From Actinomadura bangladeshensis (GTDB taxonomy: Bacteria > Actinomycetota > Actinomycetes > Streptosporangiales > Streptosporangiaceae), in the NCBI RefSeq assembly GCF_004348335.1, contig NZ_SMJW01000041.1:1-41398 (forward strand): a stretch of DNA of 41,398 nucleotides, read 5' to 3'. The notes below the pieces were generated by a model, which was not told the DNA's origin, ran no database searches, and saw nothing but the letters and a program-made list of their open reading frames with translations. A program made the translations under genes and the position numbers. Numbering within the stretch: the first letter of the stretch is position 1; each line of letters starts with the position of its first letter. This document shows, piece after piece, positions 30,604-39,131 of the stretch.

Positions 30604-31764
30604 TCAGCGTTCGAGGACGCGGTCGATCCATGCGTCGGAGTTCTCCAGCATCAGCTGCCCCGCGCCGAGCACGCTGGCGTCGCGGCCCGCGCGGGACGTG
30701 GCGATCTCCAGGTTGCGGGTGGCGAGGGGCAGGCAGCGCTCGTAGATGACGCCCCGGATGGTGGCGACGAGCGGTTCGGCGTTGGACAGGCTGCCGCCGA
30801 TGACGAGCGCGTCCGGGTTGAAGAAGTTCACGAGGCCGGTCAGCACGTCCCCGATGAGCCGGCCCGCGGTGCGCACGGCGCTGGTGGCCTGCGGGACGCC
30901 GTCGGCGACGAGGTCGACGATCTCGGACGGATGCTCCACCGCGATGCCGTGCCCGGCGAGGGACGCGGCGAGCGCGGCTCCGCTGGCGTGGGCCTCCAGG
31001 CAGTCGGGGTGGCCGCAGGAGCAGTCGACGGTCGCCTCGGACAGGATCCGCACGTGGCTGATGTCGCCGGCGGCGCCGCGGCCCCGGTGCAGCCGGCCGT
31101 CCACGATGACGCCGCAGCCGATGCCGCTGCCGAGCTTGATGACCATCAGGTTGTCCAGGGACGGCCAGGACGCGCGGTGCTCCCCGACGGCCATGAGGTT
31201 GGCGTCGTTCTCGACCAGGACGGGGACGCCGGCGTGCCGGGTCACGAAGTCGCGGACGGGGAAGTCGTTCCAGCCCGGCATCCGGGACGGTGAGACGACC
31301 TGGCCGGTCGCGGGGTCGACCGGTCCGGGCAGGCCGATGCCGATGCCGCGGACGGGGACGTCCGCCAGCCCGTGCTCGCGGGCGAGGCCGCGCAGGCTCC
31401 GGGTGACCGCGGTCAGCGTCTCCTCGGGCCCGACGGCGATGTCGCAGGCGAGGTCGGACACCGCGAGCGGCGTCCCGGCGAGGTCGGCGGCGGCGAGCCG
31501 GGCGTGGTGCGCGCCGAGGTCGGCGACGAGGAAGACGCCCGCCTCCCGGGCGAGCCGGAGGCGGCGGGGCCGCCGGCCCCCGCGCGAGGCCCCGGCGCCC
31601 TCCTCGGCGAACAGGCCGGCCGCGATGAGCTGCTCGACCCGCAGCGAGACGCTGGAGGCGGCGAGCCCGGACAGCCGGGCGAGCTCGGCCCGCGACTCCG
31701 CCCGGCCGGTCGCCACCAGCCGCACGAGCGCCGCCGGTCCGTCGTCTCCCTTGTTGCGCACCAC
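30604..31764 (-). CDS. ROK-family transcriptional regulator
   Basis: A 386-residue ROK repressor. Two GTG codons stand in tandem (31762-31764 and 31759-31761). No Shine-Dalgarno is visible and the likely -10 box ends only three bases before the first GTG, which suggests a leaderless message. The N-terminal winged helix contains ESRAELARLSGLAASSVSLRVEQLIAAGLF. The ROK part has FLVADLGAHHARLAAADL, GIGIGLPGPVD, VLVENDANLMAVGEH, the zinc motif CSCGHPDCLEAHASG and VIGGSLSN. ROK repressors respond to sugars or sugar phosphates. It is divergent from an amino-acid-type ABC transporter, an unusual pairing, and is probably its regulator. Confidence 0.93.
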   Translation of the reverse strand: MVRNKGDDGPAALVRLVATGRAESRAELARLSGLAASSVSLRVEQLIAAGLFAEEGAGASRGGRRPRRLRLAREAGVFLVADLGAHHARLAAADLAGTPLAVSDLACDIAVGPEETLTAVTRSLRGLAREHGLADVPVRGIGIGLPGPVDPATGQVVSPSRMPGWNDFPVRDFVTRHAGVPVLVENDANLMAVGEHRASWPSLDNLMVIKLGSGIGCGVIVDGRLHRGRGAAGDISHVRILSEATVDCSCGHPDCLEAHASGAALAASLAGHGIAVEHPSEIVDLVADGVPQATSAVRTAGRLIGDVLTGLVNFFNPDALVIGGSLSNAEPLVATIRGVIYERCLPLATRNLEIATSRAGRDASVLGAGQLMLENSDAWIDRVLER

Positions 31765-31767
31765 AGA

Positions 31768-31797
31768 TAGATAGCATGCGCGAACTTGGTACAGCAA
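31768..31797 (-). promoter_or_regulatory. Promoter of the ROK gene, probably leaderless
   Basis: On the minus strand TTGCTG (31792-31797) and TATCTA (31768-31773), spacer 18. The first GTG starts three bases after the -10 box, so the transcript probably begins at or next to the start codon. Confidence 0.55.
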
Positions 31798-31801
31798 CGC
31801 G

Positions 31802-31831
31802 TTGACTTACATCGATTTGACGAACTATCGT
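31802..31831 (+). promoter_or_regulatory. Promoter of the ABC-asparaginase-cutC operon
   Basis: TTGACT (31802-31807) and TATCGT (31826-31831) with an 18-base spacer, 46 bases before the ATG of the ATPase gene. The surrounding sequence is A/T-rich for this genome. The -35 lies back to back with the ROK promoter. Confidence 0.55.
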
Positions 31832-31840
31832 CCGACTTGG

Positions 31841-31854
31841 CTTCGATTTCGAAG
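31841..31854 (+). promoter_or_regulatory. Palindrome downstream of the ABC operon promoter (possible ROK operator)
   Basis: CTTCGA-TT-TCGAAG is a perfect inverted repeat just after the presumed transcription start. A repressor bound here would block the operon. Its attribution to the divergent ROK protein is inferred. Confidence 0.5.
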
Positions 31855-31877
31855 GAAGTTGGATCGTAGGTGACCGA

Positions 31878-32606
31878 ATGATCGAGGTGCGCGGCCTCAG
31901 CAAGCGCTTCGGCGGGCACACCGCCCTGCACGACGTCGATCTGGACGTCGCGCACGGCGAGGTCGTCGTGGTGATCGGCCCGTCCGGGTCGGGCAAGTCG
32001 ACGCTCTGCCGGTGCCTCAACCGGCTGGAGACGCCGGACGAAGGCGTGATCCGCATCGACGGCGAGGAGCTGCCCGCCGAGGGGCGCGCCCTCGCCCGGC
32101 TGCGCGCCGACGTCGGCATGGTCTTCCAGTCGTTCAACCTGTTCCAGCACAAGACCGTCCTGCAGAACATGACGCTCGCGCCCACGCGGGTGCGCGGGCT
32201 GTCGCGCGCCGAGGCGGACGAGCGCGGGCGCGAGCTGCTCGACCGCGTCGGCATCGGCGAGCAGGCGGACAAGCTGCCCGCGCAACTGTCCGGCGGCCAG
32301 CAGCAGCGCGCCGCGATCGCCCGCGCGCTCGCGATGCGGCCGAAGGCGATGCTGTTCGACGAGCCGACGTCCGCGCTCGACCCTGAGATGGTCGGCGAGG
32401 TCCTCGACGTGATGACCGGCCTCGCCCGCGACGGCATGACGATGGTCGTCGTCACGCACGAGATGGGGTTCGCCCGCAAGGTCGCCGACCGCGTCGTGTT
32501 CATGGCGGACGGCGAGGTCGTCGAGACCGGCACCCCGGCCGCCTTCTTCGACTCCCCCGCCACCGACCGGGCCCGGGACTTCCTGGCCAAGGTCCTCAGC
32601 CACTAG
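31878..32606 (+). CDS. Amino-acid ABC transporter, ATP-binding protein (GlnQ type)
   Basis: A 242-residue ABC ATPase of the polar amino-acid uptake family. Walker [10 protein letters not shown], the Q-loop in [19 protein letters not shown], the signature LSGGQQQR, Walker [15 protein letters not shown] and the H-loop [10 protein letters not shown] are all intact. The ATG at 31878 begins [13 protein letters not shown]. The [11 protein letters not shown] segment is typical of GlnQ/GltL-like proteins. It would power uptake with the two permeases and the lipoprotein encoded downstream. First gene of a six-gene operon. Confidence 0.97.
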   Translation: MIEVRGLSKRFGGHTALHDVDLDVAHGEVVVVIGPSGSGKSTLCRCLNRLETPDEGVIRIDGEELPAEGRALARLRADVGMVFQSFNLFQHKTVLQNMTLAPTRVRGLSRAEADERGRELLDRVGIGEQADKLPAQLSGGQQQRAAIARALAMRPKAMLFDEPTSALDPEMVGEVLDVMTGLARDGMTMVVVTHEMGFARKVADRVVFMADGEVVETGTPAAFFDSPATDRARDFLAKVLSH

Positions 32607-32659
32607 TGGCACCCCCGGCGCGCCGCCCATGGCGCGCCACCCGAGAAAGGTTGATGATC

Positions 32660-33595
32660 ATGGTGCGTACCCCTGCGGGGCTGCGGCGGGCGGCGGTGGC
32701 CGCGGTCGCCGCGCTGTCGCTGACGGGCCTGGCGGCCTGCTCCGGCGGCGACTCCGACTCGGCCGTGCCCGGCGCCGGCGGCGGCGCGACCGACGACCTG
32801 CTCGCCTCGGCGCCGGTCGCGGCGGACATCCCGGCCGGCTCCACCATGGAGAAGATCAAGCAGCGCGGCGAGCTGGTCGTGGGCGGTTCGCTGGACGCCC
32901 CGCTGCTGTCGCAGCAGAACCCGGCGACCAAGAAGGTCGAGGGCCTGGACGCCGACTTCGGCCGGCTGCTCGCCAAGTACATCATCGGCAAGCCGAACGT
33001 GAAGATCGTCAACTCGGCGTCCGAGACGCGCGAGGCGCTGCTGTCCAACGGCACGGTGGACGTGGTCTTCCAGACCTACAGCATCACGCCGGAACGCGCC
33101 GAGCAGGTCGCGTTCGCCGGGCCGTACTACAGCTCCGGCCTGGTCATCGCCACCAAGAAGGACACGACGGGCATCACGGGCCCGGACGACCTCAAGGGCA
33201 AGACGATCATCGCGGGCGCCAACACCCCGGCGATCCCGGCGATCAAGAAGGTCGCCCCGGACGCGAAGATCGTCACGTTCGGCAGCGACCCCGAGTGCGT
33301 CCAGGCGCTCAAGCAGGGCCGCGGCGACGCCTACGTCCAGGACGAGGCGGTGCTGCTCGCGACCGCCGAGCAGGACCCGTCCATCCAGATCCAGGGCAAG
33401 CCGTTCACCAGCGACCCGTACGGGATCGGACTCAAGCACGGCGACGCCCAGATGAAGCAGTTCGTCAACGACTGGCTCACCGAGATCCAGAAGTCGGGGC
33501 TGTGGGCGAAGGTCTGGAAGAACTCGATCGGCACGGTCGTCCAGGGTGAGGCCCCGCAGCCGCCCGCGATCGGCTCCGCGCCCGGCTCGGAGTAA
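32660..33595 (+). CDS. Solute-binding lipoprotein of the amino-acid ABC transporter
   Basis: A 311-residue family 3 solute-binding protein. I prefer the ATG at 32660, nine bases after GAAAGG; the ATG at 32654 is also possible. The signal peptide ends in a lipobox LAAC with Cys27, so it is an outer-face lipoprotein. GELVVGGSLDAPLLSQ, LLAKYIIG, the VDVVFQTYSITPERAEQVAFAGPYYSSGLVI segment and the DPYGIGLKHGDAQMKQFVNDWL end mark the polar amino-acid binding group. The ligand cannot be told from sequence; glutamate, glutamine, aspartate and asparagine are usual choices, and the asparaginase downstream favours asparagine or a derivative. Confidence 0.95.
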   Translation: MVRTPAGLRRAAVAAVAALSLTGLAACSGGDSDSAVPGAGGGATDDLLASAPVAADIPAGSTMEKIKQRGELVVGGSLDAPLLSQQNPATKKVEGLDADFGRLLAKYIIGKPNVKIVNSASETREALLSNGTVDVVFQTYSITPERAEQVAFAGPYYSSGLVIATKKDTTGITGPDDLKGKTIIAGANTPAIPAIKKVAPDAKIVTFGSDPECVQALKQGRGDAYVQDEAVLLATAEQDPSIQIQGKPFTSDPYGIGLKHGDAQMKQFVNDWLTEIQKSGLWAKVWKNSIGTVVQGEAPQPPAIGSAPGSE

Positions 33596-33606
33596 GTCCC
33601 CCTCCG

Positions 33607-34251
33607 ATGGACGTCATCACCGACCACCTCGGGGAGTTCGGCGACGGGCTGCTGCTCACCGTCGAGCTGACGCTGCTGTCGCTCGCCGGCGCGCTCGCCG
33701 CCGGGATCCTCGTCGCCGCGATGCGGGTCAGCCCGGTGCGCGTGCTGCGCGCCGCCGGGATGGCCTACGTCGAGGTCCTGCAGAACATCCCGCTGCTGGT
33801 CTGGCTGGTCATCGCCGTGTTCGGGCTCCCCGAGATCGGGGTGATCGCCGGGCTGTTCACCACCTCGGCCGTCGTCATCGCCCTCTACCAGGGGGCGTAC
33901 ACGGCCGAGGCGATCCGGTCCGGGATCAACGCGGTGCCGGCCGGCCAGGGCGAGGCCGCCCGGGCCCTCGGGCTGACGTTCGTCCAGTCGCTGCGGCTGG
34001 TCGTCCTCCCGCAGGCGCTGCGGACGGTCGTCCAGCCGCTCGGCAACATCGCGATCATGACGCTGATGAACACCGCGCTCGCGGCGGCGGTCGGCGTGGT
34101 CGAGCTGACCGCCGCCGCGAACCAGGTCAACCTCGCCGAGGCCCAGCCGATCTGGATCTTCGTGACGGCGGGCCTGATGTACATGGCGCTGTCGGGGGTG
34201 TTCGGCCTCGTCACCGGCGGTCTGGAACGGAAGCTGGCGATCCTGCGATGA
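33607..34251 (+). CDS. Amino-acid ABC transporter permease 1
   Basis: A 214-residue membrane permease of the HisM/GlnP family. Hydrophobic helices include LLTVELTLLSLAGALAAGILVAAM and LVWLVIAVFGLPEIGVIAGLF. The EAA loop that contacts the ATPase reads GQGEAARALGLTFVQSLRLVVLPQAL. The ATG at 33607 is 11 bases after the binding-protein stop. It overlaps the second permease by 4 bases. Confidence 0.95.
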   Translation: MDVITDHLGEFGDGLLLTVELTLLSLAGALAAGILVAAMRVSPVRVLRAAGMAYVEVLQNIPLLVWLVIAVFGLPEIGVIAGLFTTSAVVIALYQGAYTAEAIRSGINAVPAGQGEAARALGLTFVQSLRLVVLPQALRTVVQPLGNIAIMTLMNTALAAAVGVVELTAAANQVNLAEAQPIWIFVTAGLMYMALSGVFGLVTGGLERKLAILR

Positions 34252-35102
34252 GCGGCAAGGGGAGTTCCGCGCGGCTGCTGTTCGACGAGCCGGGCCCGCG
34301 CGCCCGGCGGCGCATCCGGATCACGACCGCGCTGACCGTGCTCGCCGGGGCCGTCCTCGTCGCGCTCGCGCTGCGGCAGTTCGCCGACAACGGCCAGCTC
34401 GCCGCCGACCGCTGGCGCCCGTACGGCACCTGGGTCATGTGGCGGTACCTGCTGGAGGGCCTGCGCTCCACGCTGTACGCCGCGGTCGTGTCGATCGCGC
34501 TGTCGATGGCGGCGGGCATCCTGCTCGCGCTCGGGCGGGTGTCGCCGTCGCGCTGGCTGCGCGTCCCGGCCGCCGCCTATGTCGAGATCGTCCGGACGAT
34601 CCCGGCGCTGCTGCTGGTCTACGTCGTGCTGTTCGCGCTGCCGAAGTACGGGGTCGACCTGCCGCTGTTCTGGAAGCTCGTCGTGCCGCTGTCGGTGTCC
34701 AACGCCGCCGCGTTCGCGGAGATCTTCCGGGCCGGGATCCGGTCGGTGGAGCGCGGCCAGCTGGAGGCGGGCCTCGCGCTCGGCCTGACGCGCGGCCGGG
34801 CGATGCGGCTGATCGTGCTGCCGCAGGCGGCGCGGCGGGTGCTGCCGTCGCTGGTCAGCCAGTCCGCCGGGCTGCTCAAGGACACCTCGCTCGGGTACGT
34901 CGTCAGCTACGCCGAGCTGCTCTACAGCGGCAAGGTCCTCGCCAACTACAACCACCTGCTCATCCAGACCTACCTGGTGGTCGCGCTGATCTACCTGGTC
35001 ATCAACGCGTCGCTGGCCAAGCTCGCGCGGACGCTGGAGGCGCGGCAGCGCACCCGTCCCTCGCGGGCCGTCCGCGAGGCCGTCCCCACCGCGAAACCCT
35101 GA
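34248..35102 (+). CDS. Amino-acid ABC transporter permease 2
   Basis: A 284-residue permease with an N-terminal extension of about 60 residues, including one extra hydrophobic helix (ITTALTVLAGAVLVALAL) before the usual five. The EAA loop is RGQLEAGLALGLTRGRAMRLIVLPQA. FAEIFRAGIRSV and LKDTSLGYVVSYAELLY are typical of this group. ATG 34248 overlaps the previous TGA (ATGA), so the two permeases should be made in equal amounts. The Arg-rich C-terminus (RTRPSRAVREAV) is probably cytoplasmic. Confidence 0.95.
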   Translation: MSGKGSSARLLFDEPGPRARRRIRITTALTVLAGAVLVALALRQFADNGQLAADRWRPYGTWVMWRYLLEGLRSTLYAAVVSIALSMAAGILLALGRVSPSRWLRVPAAAYVEIVRTIPALLLVYVVLFALPKYGVDLPLFWKLVVPLSVSNAAAFAEIFRAGIRSVERGQLEAGLALGLTRGRAMRLIVLPQAARRVLPSLVSQSAGLLKDTSLGYVVSYAELLYSGKVLANYNHLLIQTYLVVALIYLVINASLAKLARTLEARQRTRPSRAVREAVPTAKP

Positions 35103-35111
35103 GGGAAAGTG

Positions 35112-36053
35112 ATGTACGAAGTGCTGGCCGAGGTCGTCCGGAACGGCTTCGCCGAGAGCCGCCACTACGGCAGCGTCGCCGGGCTCGCCCCGGACGGCAC
35201 CCTCGCCCACGCGCGCGGCAACCCGGAGGAGACGGTCCTGCCGCGCTCCACCACCAAGCCGTTCCAGGCCCTGGCGTGCCTGTGGGCGGGCGCGCCGCTG
35301 GCGGGCGAGCGGCTCGCGATCGCGGCGGGCAGCCACACCGGCGAGGACTTCCACGTCAAGACGGTGGAGGCGATCCTCGCGGACGCCGGCCTGGGCGTGG
35401 ACGCCCTGCGGTGCCCGCCGTCCTGGCCGGAGGACGAGGCGACGAGGGCCGCGCTCATCCGGGCGGGCGAGGGCGAATCGCGAGTCCGGATGAACTGCTC
35501 CGGCAAGCACGCCGCCATGCTCGCCGCCTGCGTCGCGAACGGCTGGCCGGTCGACACCTACCTCGACCCGTCGCACCCGCTCCAGCGGGCGGTGCGGCAG
35601 GTCATGGCGGACGCGGCCGGCGAGGAGCCGGCGCCCGTCGCGGTGGACGGCTGCGGCGCGCCGCTGTTCGGCCTCACGCTGACCGGTCTCGCGCGGGCCG
35701 CCCGCTCCCTCGTCCTGTCCGAGGGGTCGCGCCCGGTCGCGGACGCCATGCGCGCCCACCCCGAGTACGTCGGCGGGACCGGCCACGCCAACACCGAGTT
35801 CATGCGGGCGCTGCCCGGCACCCTCGCCAAGGGCGGCGCGGAGGGCGTGTTCATCGCCGCGACCGCCGATGGCCGCGCCGTCGCGGTGAAGGTCATCGAC
35901 GGCAGCCCCCGCGCCACCACCGCCATCGCGCTGCGCGCGCTCGCCGCGCTCGGCGCCGACACCGGACCCGCCGGCGCGCTGGGCGCCGTCCCCGTGCTCG
36001 GCGGCGGACGCCCGGTCGGCGAGATCCGCACCACCGAGGAAGGACGTCAGTGA
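35112..36053 (+). CDS. Asparaginase (PF06089 type)
   Basis: A 313-residue protein of the actinobacterial/rhizobial asparaginase II family, unrelated in fold to the E. coli type. The ATG at 35112 follows GAGGGAAAG; a GTG just before it is possible. Marks: LPRSTTKPFQALACL (Ser/Thr-Lys pair), AGSHTGEDFH, VRMNCSGKHAAMLAAC with the SxxK-like SGKH, and VDGCGAPLFGLTLTGLA. No signal peptide, so cytoplasmic. It would split asparagine, or an N-substituted asparagine, to aspartate and an amine. It follows an amino-acid transporter and overlaps the cutC start. Confidence 0.9.
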   Translation: MYEVLAEVVRNGFAESRHYGSVAGLAPDGTLAHARGNPEETVLPRSTTKPFQALACLWAGAPLAGERLAIAAGSHTGEDFHVKTVEAILADAGLGVDALRCPPSWPEDEATRAALIRAGEGESRVRMNCSGKHAAMLAACVANGWPVDTYLDPSHPLQRAVRQVMADAAGEEPAPVAVDGCGAPLFGLTLTGLARAARSLVLSEGSRPVADAMRAHPEYVGGTGHANTEFMRALPGTLAKGGAEGVFIAATADGRAVAVKVIDGSPRATTAIALRALAALGADTGPAGALGAVPVLGGGRPVGEIRTTEEGRQ

Positions 36054-36793
36054 GCCTCACCTACGAGATCTGCATCGACAGCGTCGCGGGCGCCATCGCC
36101 GCCGAGAAGGCGGGCGCGCACCGCGTCGAGCTGTGCGCGGCGCTGTTCGAGGGAGGGCTCACCCCGACCCTGGGCACGGTCCGCGCGGCGCTCGCCGCCG
36201 TGTCGTCCATCAAGGTGAACGTCATCGTCCGCCCGCGCGGCGGCGACTTCATCTTCGACGAGCACGAGGTCGCGGCGATGGAGCACGACGTCGCGCTCAT
36301 CCGCGAGGCCGGCGCGCACGGCGTGGTGATCGGCGCGCTGACCCCGGCGGGCGCGATCGACCGGCCCGTCGTCGAGCGGCTCCTCGCGGCGGCCGGCGGC
36401 CTGCCCGTCACCTTCCACCGCGCCTTCGACATGGCCGCCGACCCGTTCGCCGCGCTGGAGGAGCTCATCGGACTGGGCGTCGACCGCGTCCTCACCTCCG
36501 GGCAGGACGTGAGCGTGCTGGAGGGCGCGCCGCTGATCGCCGAGCTGGTGCGGCGCGCGGGCGACCGCATCATCGTCATGCCCGGCGGCGGCGTCACCGA
36601 CCGGAACGTGGCCCGGGTCGTCGCGGCGACCGGCGCCCGCGAGATCCACTTCGCCGCGCTGAGCGAGCAGCCGAGCCCGGCCGTGCACCGCAACCCGTAC
36701 CCGTTCATGGGCGGCGAGCTGCGGCAGCCGGAGTACCGGCGGCTCGTCACGACCGCCGCCGGCGTCGACTCGGTCATCCGCGCGGCCGGCTAG
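36050..36793 (+). CDS. cutC: CutC family TIM-barrel protein
   Basis: A 247-residue CutC protein. The GTG at 36050 overlaps the asparaginase stop (GTGA). Family blocks: EICIDSVAGAIAAEKAGAHRVELCAALFEGGLTPTLG, VIVRPRGGDFIF, VTFHRAFDMAADP, RVLTSGQ and MPGGGVTDRNV. CutC was first named for copper tolerance, but its TIM-barrel fold with conserved His and Cys suggests an enzyme, and its reaction is unknown. Coupling to an asparaginase and an amino-acid importer under a ROK regulator hints at a small amino-acid-linked substrate. No copper gene is near. Confidence 0.95.
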   Translation: MSLTYEICIDSVAGAIAAEKAGAHRVELCAALFEGGLTPTLGTVRAALAAVSSIKVNVIVRPRGGDFIFDEHEVAAMEHDVALIREAGAHGVVIGALTPAGAIDRPVVERLLAAAGGLPVTFHRAFDMAADPFAALEELIGLGVDRVLTSGQDVSVLEGAPLIAELVRRAGDRIIVMPGGGVTDRNVARVVAATGAREIHFAALSEQPSPAVHRNPYPFMGGELRQPEYRRLVTTAAGVDSVIRAAG

Positions 36794-36819
36794 CCCGGCC
36801 GAGCGGGCCCGGGGGGGGA

Positions 36820-36854
36820 CGAGATCCCGGCAGGTGCGACCTGCCGGGATCTCG
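36820..36854 (+). terminator. Strong terminator hairpin after cutC
   Basis: A perfect 16-bp stem, CGAGATCCCGGCAGGT with its reverse complement (36820-36835 and 36839-36854), and a GCG loop. It begins 26 bases after the cutC stop and closes the ABC-asparaginase-cutC operon. No T run follows. Confidence 0.9.
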
Positions 36855-36994
36855 CGCATTCGGGGCATCGCTCCCCCTGGCACGGCAGTTCTTTACATGA
36901 TCTTGTGGTGGCGGAGATGGCCGCGGGTTGCGGACGGGGCATGGATGTCTGGGACCGAAGACGGGGGACGGCGCCGACGAGCGGGAGCGGGCAC

Positions 36995-39115
36995 ATGCAG
37001 GTGAAGCTGGAGGGCGAGCTCGGTCGCATTCCGATCCTGGACGTGGCACCGGTGGTGGGGTGTGGCCGGTGGCCGGCGAAGGCCGTGGTGGGTGAGACGG
37101 TCGAGGTGTCGGCGACGGTGTTCCGTGAGGGGCACGAGATGCTGGGTGCGGCGGTGGTGCTGCGGACGCCCGATGGCGAGGAGCTGCCGGGGCAGCGGAT
37201 GGCCGAGGTCGGGGTCGGTCTGGACCGGTGGTCGGCGCGGGTGACGCCGACGGAGCTGGGGTCGTGGTCGTTCCGGGTGGAGGCGTGGGGCGATCCGATC
37301 GCGCACTGGTGGCATGACGCGCAGATCAAGGTGCCGCGCGGCCAGGACGTCGAACTCATGCTCGCCGAGGGCGCGGCGCTGTTCACGCGGGCCGCGCGCG
37401 AGGTGCCGGCGAAGGACCGCCGCGTCCTGACCCGGCTCACGCGGCTCCTGCCGGACGAGGACGTGGACGTGCTCGAACGGCTCGCCGCGGCCAGTGCCCC
37501 GACCGTGCTGGACGTGTTGGAGCGTCATCCGCTGCGGGATCTGTTGACCGTGTCGGACTGGTACCCGCTGGTGGTGCACCGCCAGCGCGCCCTGTACGGG
37601 GCGTGGTATGAGTTCTTCCCCCGCTCCGAAGGGGCCTCGTTCGATCCGATGGGGCGGCGGGGGCCGACCTCGGGCACCTTCCGCACCGCGATGAAACGGC
37701 TGCCCGCGATCGCCGACATGGGCTTCGACGTGGTCTACCTCCCCCCGATCCACCCCATCGGCACCACCCACCGCAAAGGCCCCAACAACACCCTGGACGC
37801 CGGCCCCTACGACCCCGGCTCCCCCTGGGCCATCGGCTCACCCGACGGCGGCCACGACGCGATCCACCCCGACCTGGGCACCCTGGAAGACTTCGACGCC
37901 TTCGTCGCCTACGCCGCCGACCACGGCCTGGAAGTAGCCCTGGACCTGGCCTTGCAATGCTCCCCCGACCACCCCTGGGTCCGCGAGCACCCCGAATGGT
38001 TCACCACCCGCGCCGACGGCACCATCGCCTACGCCGAGAACCCGCCCAAGAAGTACCAGGACATCTACCCCCTCAACTTCGACAACGACCCCGACGGCCT
38101 CTACACCGAGGTCAAACGCCTCCTGCACCACTGGATGGACCACGGCGTGCGGATCTTCCGCGTCGACAACCCCCACACCAAACCCGTCGCGTTCTGGGAA
38201 CGGCTCCTGGCCGACATCAACACCACCGACCCCGACGTCCTCTTCCTGGCCGAGGCCTTCACCCGCCCCGCCATGATGCACACCCTGGCCAAAACCGGGT
38301 TCCACCAGTCCTACACCTACTTCACCTGGCGCAACGCCGCCGACGAACTCACCGAATATTTCACCGAACTCACCGGCCCCGCCGCCGCCTACATGCGACC
38401 CAACCTGTTCACCAACACCCCCGACATCCTCAACGAATACCTCCAGCACGGCGGCCGGCCCGCGTTCGAGATCCGCGCCGTCCTCGCCGCCCTGCTCTCA
38501 CCCACCTGGGGCATCTACTCCGGCTACGAACTGTGCGAGAACACCCCCGTCCGCCCCGGCAGCGAGGAATACCGCGACTCGGAGAAATACCAGTACCGGC
38601 CCCGCGACTGGGACACCGCCGACCGCGACGCCACCACCATCGCCCCACTGATCACCCGGCTCAACACCCTCCGCAACACCCACCCCGCCCTCCAGCAACT
38701 CCGCAACCTGCACTTCCACCACATCGACCAACCCGAACTCCTGGCCTTCTCCAAACGCCACATGGACGACGTCGTGCTCGCCGTGGTCAACCTCAACCCC
38801 CACCAGCCCCGCGAAGCCACCGTCCACCTCGACCTGCCCGCCCTCGGCCTGCCCGACGACCCCCACCACCCCCACACCGTCACCGACGAACTCGACGGCG
38901 CCACCTACACCTGGACCCAGGCCAACTACGTCCGGCTCGACCCGCGCACGAGGCCCGCACACATCCTCACGTTCCAGCGGAACGGCGGACGTGTGCGGGC
39001 CGGTGGGAGCCGCCGGTCCGACGGGACCATGGCCGGGGCGGACGGGACGACCGCGAGGTCGCGCCGGGCCTCGCCGCGGCCCGCCCGGAACCGGCGGCGC
39101 CCGAGCGGGAGCTGA
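36995..39115 (+). CDS. glgE: Alpha-1,4-glucan:maltose-1-phosphate maltosyltransferase GlgE
   Basis: A 706-residue GH13_3 enzyme that extends alpha-glucans with maltose 1-phosphate. I chose the ATG at 36995 (MQVKLEGELGRIPILDVAPVV), preceded by GGGAGCGGG; longer in-frame starts exist. Active-site residues are intact: nucleophile Asp391 in FRVDNPHTKP, acid Glu420 in LAEAFTRP and Asp477 in NTPDIL. Their spacing (29 and 57) equals that of Streptomyces GlgE Asp394, Glu423 and Asp480. The N-terminal part (to about 240) is the usual beta-sandwich and helical domain. The last 40 residues after HILTFQRNGGR are Arg/Ser-rich and not part of the normal enzyme. From about 37.69 kb the codons switch from G-ending to C-ending. 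It is followed by two opposite-strand genes and then treS. Confidence 0.96.
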   Translation: MQVKLEGELGRIPILDVAPVVGCGRWPAKAVVGETVEVSATVFREGHEMLGAAVVLRTPDGEELPGQRMAEVGVGLDRWSARVTPTELGSWSFRVEAWGDPIAHWWHDAQIKVPRGQDVELMLAEGAALFTRAAREVPAKDRRVLTRLTRLLPDEDVDVLERLAAASAPTVLDVLERHPLRDLLTVSDWYPLVVHRQRALYGAWYEFFPRSEGASFDPMGRRGPTSGTFRTAMKRLPAIADMGFDVVYLPPIHPIGTTHRKGPNNTLDAGPYDPGSPWAIGSPDGGHDAIHPDLGTLEDFDAFVAYAADHGLEVALDLALQCSPDHPWVREHPEWFTTRADGTIAYAENPPKKYQDIYPLNFDNDPDGLYTEVKRLLHHWMDHGVRIFRVDNPHTKPVAFWERLLADINTTDPDVLFLAEAFTRPAMMHTLAKTGFHQSYTYFTWRNAADELTEYFTELTGPAAAYMRPNLFTNTPDILNEYLQHGGRPAFEIRAVLAALLSPTWGIYSGYELCENTPVRPGSEEYRDSEKYQYRPRDWDTADRDATTIAPLITRLNTLRNTHPALQQLRNLHFHHIDQPELLAFSKRHMDDVVLAVVNLNPHQPREATVHLDLPALGLPDDPHHPHTVTDELDGATYTWTQANYVRLDPRTRPAHILTFQRNGGRVRAGGSRRSDGTMAGADGTTARSRRASPRPARNRRRPSGS

Positions 39116-39131
39116 GCCCGCGGCCGGGCCG

